From: Trichoplax adhaerens
Lineage: Eukaryota > Placozoa > Uniplacotomia > Trichoplacea > Trichoplacidae
Assembly (NCBI RefSeq): GCF_000150275.1
Contig: NW_002060945.1
Location: forward strand, 8,515,650-8,579,649
Direction of reading: 5' to 3'
DNA: 64,000 nt
This document shows positions 42,732 through 53,600 of this stretch, in pieces. Each line of letters starts with the position of its first letter. Position 1 is the first letter of the stretch. The translations under genes were made by a program, and so were the position numbers. Below the pieces are notes generated by a model that saw only the letters and a list, made by a program, of their open reading frames with translations, was not told the origin of the DNA and ran no database searches.

Positions 42732-43427
42732 TTATCGCTTTTTAAGGTTATTAGATTCTATATTTGTAGCTTTTAAGGCAGAACCCAATGCTTGGCTATT
42801 AGATTCATGCAACCAAACAGTAAGCTCTTCTTGTCCAGCATGAGCAAAACTCAGACCTTGCAAATCAGGATTGTGAGCGATGACTTTCCATGTATTTGGA
42901 ACGAGCTTTAGGTTAAATAATGGGAATCGTTCTTCAGAGCTGTAGCCACACAAAAGGCAAACGAGTTCTCTGCCAGAAGGATGGCGGTTACAGCAGTTAT
43001 TTGGCTGAAGCCAGAGGCCTTGAAATGCAATCGTAGGAGGCATGCCTTCTTTTCGGTGCATGTGCTGAGTTAAGAGTGCATAAAGTTGTGAAGAAATCTG
43101 CTCATAACGGGCATCCATAATAACAGGATCGACGCGTGCTCCAACAGGATCACAACCAGATAAGAAGGATCTCATGATGCTTTGTTCAATCTTTGACTGA
43201 TAAAAAATTAAGGAAAACCCTTGCTGGGTGGCGACATAAAAATAGTAAATCAAAGGGCCATTAGGATCACGAGGCACGAGAGACGTTAAGACATTGACAG
43301 AGCTTCCATGTGGATTTTTCCAGTAGGGGTTTTCTGGAGGAAGACGATGTTGGTGTTGCAGATGAGCAGATGAACAAACGTCAGAAGATGGGAGTTGTCC
43401 ATGATGCATACTGGGGGATAGAGGCAT
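42732..43427 (-). CDS. Bacterial-like ORF A, Cys-rich protein of unknown function
   Basis: 231 codons, ATG start, no introns. The N-terminus is rich in His, Pro and Ser (MPLSPSMHHGQLPSS). The middle reads LIYYFYVATQQGFSLIFYQS. A cluster NNCCNRHPSGRELVCLLCGY, with two Cys, one His and a CxxC, could bind a metal. The C-terminus is polar, ending NIESNNLKKR. I recognise no family. It is the first gene of a probable two-gene unit with ORF B. A run of 13 C on its own strand lies 43 bases before the start codon, a position where tract-length change could alter expression in bacteria. Confidence 0.65.
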   Translation of the reverse strand: MPLSPSMHHGQLPSSDVCSSAHLQHQHRLPPENPYWKNPHGSSVNVLTSLVPRDPNGPLIYYFYVATQQGFSLIFYQSKIEQSIMRSFLSGCDPVGARVDPVIMDARYEQISSQLYALLTQHMHRKEGMPPTIAFQGLWLQPNNCCNRHPSGRELVCLLCGYSSEERFPLFNLKLVPNTWKVIAHNPDLQGLSFAHAGQEELTVWLHESNSQALGSALKATNIESNNLKKR

Positions 43428-43470
43428 GACTATTTGATGGATGTAAATTTAAAGGTGAAAAGGGACCAAC

Positions 43471-43483
43471 GGGGGGGGGGGGG
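43471..43483. repeat. G13 homopolymer tract
   Basis: Thirteen consecutive G on the plus strand, upstream of the minus-strand ORF A. It is the only such G run noticed in this AT-rich window. In bacteria such tracts often vary in length; in assemblies they can also mark weak joins. Confidence 0.9.
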
Positions 43484-43512
43484 TAGCCATCTTTATGCTC
43501 CTACTCTAGAAA

Positions 43513-43689
43513 TTAAAAGAAGAAGTATTGGGATATCTGTTGATAAGATGCAAGCATAAAAAAAGCCCTCAGAGCATGCTCTTTTGCTTTTGGGCAGGCT
43601 TCCAGCATCTTATTTAAGATATGGATACGTCCCTGCTTAGCTTGAGCCAGAGCTGCACTCATGATCTTTGGGTTAATTCCTTCAAGTAC
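43513..43689 (-). pseudogene. Fragment resembling bacterial polynucleotide phosphorylase
   Basis: Reading in from the right junction, the minus-strand frame gives GINPKIMSAALAQAKQGRIH followed by ILNKM. This matches the conserved PNPase stretch typified by GIT-EIM--AL-QAK-GR-HIL--M, located well inside that roughly 700-aa exoribonuclease. After about 40 codons the match ends. The frame then runs through a terminator-like hairpin and stops at 43513-43515. Only this piece is present: its 5' side is cut by the direct repeat, and its 3' side is replaced. It is therefore a non-functional remnant. The match is from memory of the family motif only. Confidence 0.45.
43558..43595 (-). terminator. Rho-independent-type terminator upstream of ORF A
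   Basis: On the minus strand, GCCC pairs with GGGC around an inner AGAGC/GCTCT stem (palindrome AGAGCATGCTCT), followed by seven T. It would terminate transcription entering from the right, separating the PNPase-like remnant from ORF A. Confidence 0.6.
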
Positions 43690-43690
43690 A

Positions 43691-43803
43691 GTACGTACTG
43701 TAGGCCTACCAAGCTAGGCTGGAGTGGACCAGTACCGTACTGTAGCAGGTTAAAGGTCATATCATGGAGGGTTTTTCTTTTACCTCTATGGGGTCATACT
43801 GTA
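43691..43803 (+). repeat. 113-bp direct repeat, right copy
   Basis: Exact copy of 40041-40153, marking the right border of the bacterial-like block. Beyond it the match resumes loosely after a small gap (GTATAGTATTGTTT against GTATAGTTTG), so the shared region may have been slightly longer. Confidence 0.95.
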
Positions 43804-44245
43804 CAGTATAGTATTGTTTACCATCAGCGTCTTTTAACCGGGTAAAAACGTTGAAGTTTTAGGTCGCACTTTGTACATTGTCCTCCTGTCCACTCTACTG
43901 TTGGGACGTCTATAGAAAGGTGTAGAGAAAAAACTTTACCCCGTCAAAAATCTAGTGCAATGTGGCCCATAGCTCGTAGAGTAACAAGTACTGTAGCCCA
44001 CGGTGTATGGGGAGTTCGGATTGTAGGTTTTTCTTTTATCTCTATGGCTATTTGTACAGTACAAAGTTGGATTTTGTGGAGGTTCATCGCTTCACGCGGT
44101 GTCACTCGGATTGCGAATGGCGTGACATACAGAATAATACAATTGTAATCGTCAGTGGTATTGCACAAGTAGTAGTTACCCGGCGACATAGCTACTGCTT
44201 GGTTTGCATTATAAATCAGATCAAGACAGAGTGCATGGAAATCTG
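43804..44245. other. Spacer between the insert and ABCD3
   Basis: No coding exon is seen. A diverged part-copy of the 113-bp repeat lies at about 44005-44055. The rest is the ABCD3 5' flank. Confidence 0.5.
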
Positions 44246-47200
44246 ATGGCGGCGATATCAAAATTAGTCGAAAATCCACGAGCAAGTGCTGCAGTACTTG
44301 GTGGAAGTTTAGCAGCGTTAATATTTATTAGTAGAAGCATATCATCACAGTAAGTAAATCTCATGCCTTAAAATATCTTGTATGGAGTTGCTTTTTACAG
44401 TATTTAACGCATTCGTTGCCGTAAGGATAGAGTTGTAAAGAGGTCATACACTACTGCACCCTTTCAGACCTTCTTACTGTAAATACTTTAAATAAGCTGA
44501 TTTGTTGACGAGGTTGGTGTATAGAATCGGTTCATGGGCATGTACAGAATGGCTCTCGTTTGCTTATTATATGGAGTTTCACAAGCTGTTTCATTGCTGC
44601 CAATCCTAGCTCTAGGATGATAGTAAATTCATTCGCCTTCTACTTACTGTAGTGTGTTATACACTGTACCGTATATGGCTGTGCAGTAATATACAGATTT
44701 ACTGTACAGTGTACCGATTTTAAGTAAACTGGTTTCATACCTTGTCTATTTCATTGACAAGGTACTTGATAACTAATAATAAAAAAATTGATAATCGATT
44801 AAAATAGTACTATCGAAAGTTATCAGATATTATTTGCTTAGTTACTTAGATTTCTTCGTCCAGGAAATAACAGATCTATCTACTAAACCATTTGCTTATT
44901 ATCATGTAAATCTCCTGCTTGGCTAACATCAAAATACAACACCCTTGTACAATGTACAGTACTGTAATATCCTTATCACCATCGAATAAAATCTAGTATC
45001 TAGTTTGTTCTACTCATAACGGCAATGGATAGAATATTGATTGAATTTACCGTAGCAGTCATCACGCTAAATTGCAATAGTTTTAAATCTACGGTATGAT
45101 TTACCACAGTAACTTACAGTGTTCAGCACATTTTCTTCTATACATACGTGTGCAATGTGCATTACTGTACAGATTGTCTATAGGTCCCCGGCTTGACATT
45201 TTTAATATTTTGGATATGTATTACTATCATCCTGTCTGTAATCCTAAAGTACCTTAGCAACTTATCGAATTACTTTTATTGTTTAAATCCTTATAATTCC
45301 TATGGATAAGAAAAACCAAGAGTGAAATTCAAATTCTTCCAAGGAAGGTAAAAAATACATCGTAACCATGATCGTAATGGATGATGTGTTTACATGATTG
45401 TAATGAAGCAAATTGTAGTAAAACATTAAATGGATAATAATTTCATTGCATGATCGTGTTAGCCTATTTTGTGGCAGATCATTGATTTTCCTTTTCTAAT
45501 ATTAAACAAACTTTCGAATTCTTTTAGGGTAATGGTAAAAAGGAACTTCGTGTAGCTGTCAATCTCAAATTTTTTCGGTATTTTAAGAAACAAACATTAG
45601 ATATCATAAGCTATGTAACCCGACACAACTTTAACACATAATCTTTTGGACTACAGGAGTATAGCGTCAATATTTCGTATACTTGTTCCGAAATTAATAT
45701 GTCCAGAGGTGAGCTAAATTAGTTCAAATCTAAGTAGTGTGTTATGTGCTTAATTGCTGTAAAATATACAATAGAATCGGTAACTCGTTCAATGTAATCA
45801 TGCAACTTGTTAGTAAGTGTTATATTTCATTCCGATGGCTTGTAGTACATGTTTACTGATTTTGACAGTAGGACAAAGATTTTAGATGCCAACCAGATTA
45901 TGCATGATAAATTAGTGATGACAACTTATTTTATGATGTCTTTAGAGCGGTTACATGGTCATGGTTGCCATTTCACTGGTAGCCAGAACCGCTTGTGACG
46001 TTTGGATGATTTCAAATGGAACTTCAGTTGAAAGGTAAATAAATCACTAGCAGTCTCAGCTTTAATTAATAATCAACGTCTTAATTTCAAGGTTCGTAAC
46101 ATAAGATAACTGAATAATTTACTCATAAGTACTGCAATAAATATTTGTTCAGCTCGATTATTGGCCGAAACTACTCACTTTTTCTCAGCCACCTGACTCG
46201 CTTGCTTTGTGCCATGCCTATAGTATGTATCATTTTTATTAATGTTATGATATTGTGGTAATATTTGTTACTTAAAACGTTTATATTAGCACGTGATCCA
46301 CTGTACTTACTAATCCTGTGTATTCTAATTTTTTTAATTTATCAGATTTCAATCGTCAACAATGCCTTAAAGGTACCTTCTCATTACAATGATGTTATAT
46401 CGTCATCTTTCATCTACAAGTGGACATATAATAAACACTTATTCTTCTTGTTAACAGTACAGTTTAAATGAGTTGAAATTAAGATTTCGTGAGAGATTAT
46501 CCAATTATCTATACCAGCAATATTTAAAGTTAGTAAAAGCTTGCCTATTTATTGGCCTAAAATATTGTGACATACAACCTCTTTAAAAGTGCCTTATTTC
46601 TCTCGTAATAGTGGATTTACGTACTACAAAATGTCAAATATTGACAACCGAATTGCAAATGCTGATCAGTTACTTACTCAGGTGAATCTGTGCAATATAC
46701 TGTATAACATAAAGAAGCAATTGTAATCTAATATAGGCCTTTGTTCTCCTTTGTTTCAGGATGTGGAAAGATTTTGCGAAAGTGTTACAGAGCTATATTC
46801 AAACATTAGCAAGGTATAAAGTAGATTTTTCTGTCATATAGAATAAACCAGACTGTATGATAACAGAACTAACAAACTTGTAATAGCTGATCTATGCTAA
46901 CCCTAAATATTTTTACATTCAACTATAGCCCTTACTAGATATTATCATATATGCTCGTGAATTAGCTGCTGCTATTGGTGCTCAAGGGCCAGGCTATATG
47001 CTTGTATACCTTGCTATTTCAGGCCTTGTGCTCACTCGGTAAGGACACTAATAAATTTATGATCATACAGTAAAATACGAGACTGGTTAGTTTAATCCTC
47101 TATATTTACGCTATAAGAATAAATTTCATCGTACCTATAGATTACGACGCCCAATCAGTCGGATGACGGTAACTGAACAAAAATTAGAAGGAGAATATCG

Positions 47201-49664
47201 TTTTGTTAACTCGAGACTTATTACTAATAGGTAATTCAGATAGTACCTAGATACGTGATTGCTTCAATCTTCTAAGGTATTAACATAGTGATAGTGAATT
47301 CTAAAAATTTCCTCTCTGTTATGGCAGCGAAGAAATTGCTTTCTATGGAGGAAACGAAAGAGAAAAAATTACTATTTTGGCCACGTTTCATAAACTGGTC
47401 AGTTTTATTTTTGCATTCTAACGTTGTGTGTTAACTAATTAACATGTAACGAAATATCTTTCTTCTTGTAATACACTAGATGAAGCATTTAAGGAATCTC
47501 CTTCAATTTCGATACACCCTCGGTCTTTTTGACAATATTATTGCGAAATGTATGCGACATAGCTTACTCTAGTGGCGATCCGGTTTGACTTAATTTAGAA
47601 TCGACTAAGGAATTTTTTCTATTTATCAGATATGGCTACAGTTGTTGGTTACCTTGTAGTCAGTCGACCGTTTTTAAATTTAACTAATGACCGTTTCGTT
47701 GGCTTTTCCCATAACCAGCTGCTAGAGGTTATTTATTCTTGTAATAGTATTGTATGATTGTCGAGGCAACTTTTTTATGTATTTTTGTGATTGCTTTGTA
47801 TCAGGAATACTACCGTAGCGGAAGAATGCTGGTCCGTATGGCAGAAGCCATTGGAAGGCTTGTCCTAGCTGGCAGAGAGCTAACGCGACTAGCTGGGTAA
47901 GACCTATGATGATGACGTTTACGCAGTATAGTTTAACTAATCAATTTTAACACTTTTAACTTTCCAGTTTCACTGCCAGAATAACGGAACTAATGACTGT
48001 TTTGAAAGACCTTAATAACGGACTATATGAACGTACTATGGTTACCGGAGGCTGTAAGGCCATTTAAAAACTAATGCGGAACGAGTAACCGGGTGTGATT
48101 AGAATCTTACTTTATTTCAGCTAAACCACGATTGGATTTTGCTCCCGGAAATGGTAAAATCGTTTACGAAGATCATATCATTAGGTGAATAGGAATATCT
48201 AATCTGTATAAGATTCCTCCGCTTCGTAAAATTGCAGCGATGTTAACTAAACAGAGAATTGTGCTTAATTGATTTTACTGATAATGCCAGGTTTGAAGAC
48301 GTACCATTGGTTACGCCTAATGCAGATTTACTGGTTGATGGACTCAACTTTGAGGTAATATCACTGCATATCCTAAATGTTATGTGTAATATATACTGAT
48401 ACTCTATCTGTACCGTCCGTATGTAGGTAAAGTCCGGTCAAAATGTTTTAGTATGCGGTCCCAATGGTTGCGGCAAGAGCTCTTTATTTAGGATATTAGG
48501 CGAAGTATGAAACTAATTGGTCGGCTTGATAACTAGTCTACGCATACCATTTACTTAGTAACGCCAATCGTTGTTTTTTAAAGCTATGGCCATTATTTGG
48601 CGGAGTATTGGTTAAGCCAGAAAAGAAGAAGCTGTTCTATGTTCCTCAGGTACTTTACTAACTTTCGCAATGATCTGTAGATGTAGGCGAAGTAACTTGA
48701 TTACATTTCAGTATTAATTTTGATGAATTTCGTTATAGCGACCTTATATGACAATTGGTAGTCTCAGGGATCAAATAATATACCCAGATACGCTTGAAGA
48801 CCAAAAGAAAAAAGGATTTACAGATGATATGCTGGCTGAGCTTCTTAATGAAGTAACTCTTTGTTTTCCCTAGCGTTTATTGTAAAGTATATTCTCAGTA
48901 ATATGCTAAGAATTTCACTTTTCTTCTACTACTATCGCAGGTTCAACTTACTAATCTTGTCGAACGAGAAGAAAATGGATGGGAATCCGTTCAAGTAAAT
49001 TATCTTTTTGTAAAGGAAAAATGATTTACGTAAAGTGCTATGTACTTATCTCCAAATTGTGTTACGCTAGGATTGGATGGATGTTTTAAGTGGAGGTGAA
49101 AAACAGAGAGTCGCTGTAAGTCTTCTTGAGAGATAGCTGTCATATAAACTATGTATGTACTAAGAACAATAACTCGATTAAGTATCAGTCATAACACAAT
49201 AATCCATTCTTAGATGGCCAGATTGTTCTATCATCGTCCACAATTTGCAATCTTAGATGAATGCACCAGTGCAGTTAGTGTAGACGTCGAAGGATTTATG
49301 TATTCCTATTGCAAGAAGGTGAGAATCTTGTGGTCCAAACGTAACTTTCTTATCATATTGTATAATATTAATTGTCAATTTGTCATTCTTTTGTTTACAA
49401 CCATGTGACCGATTGTTGATGTATTGCACCACTATTATTAGGTTGGTATTACTTTATTCACAGTTTCACATAGAAAATCGCTATGGAAGTATCATGATGT
49501 AAGTTTTATTAATCAACTTATCTATTAAATCATCTATCAATGTTTATTGTACCGTGTTGCCAATTAAATGCGTTTTTATACGATAGTATGTGCTGCAATT
49601 TGATGGCCGTGGTAAATATTCTTACACACCTATTGACGAAAATACTGAGGTATTCGGATCATAG
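44246..49664 (+). CDS. ABCD3: Peroxisomal half ABC transporter ABCD3 (PMP70)
   Basis: This imports long-chain and branched acyl-CoAs into peroxisomes as a dimer. I resolved 27 exons with matching phases, from 44246-44349 and a 37-bp exon at 45311-45347 to 49587-49664; the sum is 1965 nt (654 aa; human 659). The N-terminus [18 protein letters not shown] matches PMP70 in position and type. Membrane-domain marks include [49 protein letters not shown] (the EAA-like loop region), [10 protein letters not shown] and [15 protein letters not shown]. The ATPase has Walker [10 protein letters not shown] (48427 exon), [20 protein letters not shown], signature [10 protein letters not shown] (49071 exon), Walker [13 protein letters not shown] (49214 exon) and the H-loop [10 protein letters not shown]. 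It ends TEVFGS, as in PMP70. All key residues are intact. Confidence 0.97.
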
Positions 49665-50638
49665 TGGTGCCTAACCTTACATGGAACTCTTGGTCAAGTG
49701 TTTTTTTAACTGGTAGCGTATTTGAAACTTGCAGTACAGTTTACAAAAAAAATGTAGTTATTGGAGATGTAATACGACATTATAACGTAAATATAACTAA
49801 CTTATACAATGTATTACACATTTTGCGAAGGCGATAATAACGTAAGTAATATTTCATAGCATAAAAAAGTTTTAAAAATGATATTGTTAAATTACTGGGC
49901 GTCCCATAAATGAATTTGCGCTTAATGCTGGTAAATACGAATAGAGTACTTCAAATAGCAGTAGGCTGTTTATGAAGTAGATACGAGTACACCCGATTTT
50001 TAAATGAACGCGGTTAGCTAGTGTCATTATTGGCCTCTGGAGACGTTACCGATTAGAGAATTAAACAATATCGATCTTCTTAGGTAGATAATGTTACATA
50101 CAATATCATGAAGTTTATGTAGTATGTCAATGCATATAGCAGTCTTACATATATCCAGTTTGGAAACGAAATTGTTGCTGCGGAACTATATAGCATGGCT
50201 TCCATCGTTGCAATATATTTAGCTTAAAAGTTTTTATTCTTTTAAATTTAAGCTTTTAAGATACTCAAAATCACAGCAGGAACATGTTACACTGTGAATT
50301 TGCTAGCGACTTGAAAACAAATTTAATATATGATGAAAAGGAAACGTGCGCTCTTACCGCAATTAGAAGTTCTAAATGTTAATTGCTAATTATGTAAAGA
50401 CTTATGTTATCAGATCAGGAATAAACGCAATAGAATAAAGAGGTGTAAAAACAAAAATCGTCGATAACTGCCTAAAATTAAACTAGGTAGGTCATAGTTT
50501 GAACTAGCAATGAACTCGAAGGACGCTCAGCAAGATCTAGACTGATAACCTTAGCAAAATGGTATGACTATTGAAGTCATAAAGCAATGGCATGACTATG
50601 ATGAAAGTATACACTTATATATATATATTAAGAGCAGT
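49665..50638. other. Spacer between convergent ABCD3 and the oligopeptidase gene
   Basis: AT-rich, with no exon or clear repeat seen. It holds the 3' regions of both genes. Confidence 0.6.
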
Positions 50639-53600
50639 TTAATCTACCGTCAGCCCTTTACTGGTTAGAAATGCTGTTTCATCCGGATCTCGACCTAAAA
50701 ATTCTTTTAGCATATCGATTGCATCCTGTGATCAAATTTTATGTTATGTCAGTAAAGAATGTCAAAATTAAAAAATCACTAATTCCGGATTGTACTGCTA
50801 TAATACCTTTGTTCCTCCAGGTTTTAATATCTTTTCTCGATAGTCACGACCAGCTGTAGCGTTCATAACGTTCTTCTTAAATCGCGTATAAAACATATCC
50901 ATGCAATATACTTCGCTCCACTAGAAAGATAAATAATTACACATGAGTATCGTACTGTACCTTTGAATGCAACCCTAAATCTATGTTCTATAGTAAGTAT
51001 CTCTAGCTACTGAGATTTCTGCCGTATGGATAGCAAGCTTAGTTGTACACAAGATTTTCATACCAAATATCCATAGTACATTGCATCATAACCATCCGCA
51101 AGATGACCAAATGTTGCCGCCATATTTGTGCCTGCAATTATAAATAAAAAAAAGTACTATAAACTTTAAATTTATGCCAGCTTGAATATGAAACTGCCAT
51201 AAATATAGGGCACTTAAAATTCCAAAAAAATGATGCAGATAATGAACCAATAACCTGGAGTTGCTTGAATGCCTAATATTTCTTCAGATAATCGAGCATA
51301 AACGGCAGCTGTATCCGCCTAACATCAAAATTTTGCTTATCAATACTTTACTATCTTAGGCTACCGAATTTCTAGCGCATATATAGTGTTTTGCTTATCT
51401 GTCATAATATTAACTATAGAATTCCTGTAACAATTATTTACTTTACGACTTGTATGGATGGTCTGATCGAAGGTTCCCAACATGATCTTTTTAAATAAAA
51501 AACAAATAGACAATACACAGATAGCTTAAATATTCCATGTCTATCAAATAATATTACTTAAGATGGGAAGTAAAATAGCGCATAATGTAGCAATTAGAAT
51601 TTTAAAAGCTCTATATTTAATTCATACCTGACGCAAGTTGAAGACACCAGCGTTCGCCCGTTGTGATTTAATCAATTTTTCTAACAAATCATCAGGAATC
51701 GGACTAGAATCTACAATAGTAACAAAGCCAATAGGAAACGTATCAACATGATGATTGATACTTCATCTACGCCATATAATCTATATCTCAATAATATGTT
51801 TCGATTGCTTAATATTTTGTTACTTATACAATCAATTAATTAAATGACGAATGATGCATACAGAACTTACGATTGAAAATTGACTCGACATTAAATTATC
51901 CAATTACCTTTATAATGGGCAGACATTTTGCAAAGGGACTCTTTTTCCCAGCACCAATTTTCAAGCATTTGAGATGGAGCTTCAACGAAATCTCTTTCAA
52001 CTCGTGTACCACTAAGAGAACAGAAATATCAATGTTAGCTAAAATTCACTTTAAGACTTTAAAACGAACCTAACTCTATCAATCTCGTACTGTGTACCTG
52101 AACATAGAAAAGTTAGCTTCTGCACAAATTCCATGCATTACATGGCCAAACTCATGAAAATAGGTCACCACCTTCACAATCACAAATACTATTTCATTAA
52201 GAAATGCAGCAACATGAAACGATTGCTTGAGGCAGATCCTACCTCATCATGAATGAGTAAGGCAGGCCGAGTCGCTGTAGGCTTTGTAAAATTAGCTACC
52301 ATTGCAGCAATTGCGTGCTAACGATTATGATCATAAATAGAACGATGATTAGGTCAAGGCTATATGATATGTTTCTAAATGATGGCTATAGGCAGCAAAT
52401 TAAAAATAACCTGTCTAGAGCCATCCGACAATACACATCCGGGCTATTAACAAATTAAAACAATTTGATAGATCAAAATATCTGACAATTACTACGATAA
52501 ATGGCATTCGTAATTAACCTGTAATCCAAAGCAAGCGGCATGACCAAACTTTCCTTCTCTTGGATGTAAATCAAGGTAAAATTGGCCCATGAAGGTACCA
52601 GACGAGCCATCACTGACATTAAACTGCAAAATTGAGTTGAACTCAGTTAATGTACATAAAGGTACTAGTATGAAATAAATTCATAGTTAGACAAATTTAC
52701 CAATCGCACTTCCGGATGCCACACTTCTGCATTCTCAACTTCTTCAAATTTTAAATCCAGTAATTGCTAAAAATGACAGCGATATTAATTCTATGAGAAG
52801 ATGTCATCAGCTCAATAAAATGTAGATGAATACCCGGGTAGAACGTATACGTAATTTAATCCTTACCTGATAGATATTTAAAAGGCCTAGTGGTAGTAAT
52901 GTTGAAATTCAAAAATTTCAAATTAGTTCAAAATTGTCATTTTAAAGTACCGTACATATTATCCATGTCCAATAATTACGAAAATGAGAGCTTCAATATT
53001 ATATAATATTAGGTCATATCTATAGCAATTTTTACGTCTTTACCTTCAGTTACAATCTCAAGAGGAAAGTATTCCTTCAGTTTTTCGTGATCAACCGAAT
53101 ATTCTTTTTCTTCGACCAAATTCATATAATATCTCATATCCCAAGCATGTATTTTTGCATCATCCTTGTACCCATATTTTTGGCTCTATCGCATCAGGAT
53201 TAATCAATAAATGAGGTAAATCTGGAATTATCAAATACCGATATCCATAAGACTATACTACCTCTTCAGACTTATACTTTAAGTATGCTTGTAGATCAGA
53301 CTCTCCTAACGGTTTGAGCTTGCTCGCTAAGCGCGAGAGAAAATTCTTGACATTGGCTGCTGTCTTGGACATTCTAATCTGTATATTTTACAGGATAACA
53401 CTATTACTTCTATCTCAAATGTTAAGAATAAAGATCATAATGAGACTCTTACCTCCGTAATATAGTCCGCATGTACCGCGTACCCAAGTAAGTCAGCTTG
53501 CTATGAAATTTATGAATAAGGTAAGTAATATCTACATTTTTGCTTAGGCATAAATGCATACCTTTTGTCTTAATTCAACGAGTTCTTCCATTATAGCAGC

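Noticed and set aside
43944-44285. 113-codon minus-strand frame overlapping the ABCD3 start
   Set aside because: Overlaps the conserved first exon of ABCD3 and shows no motif of its own.
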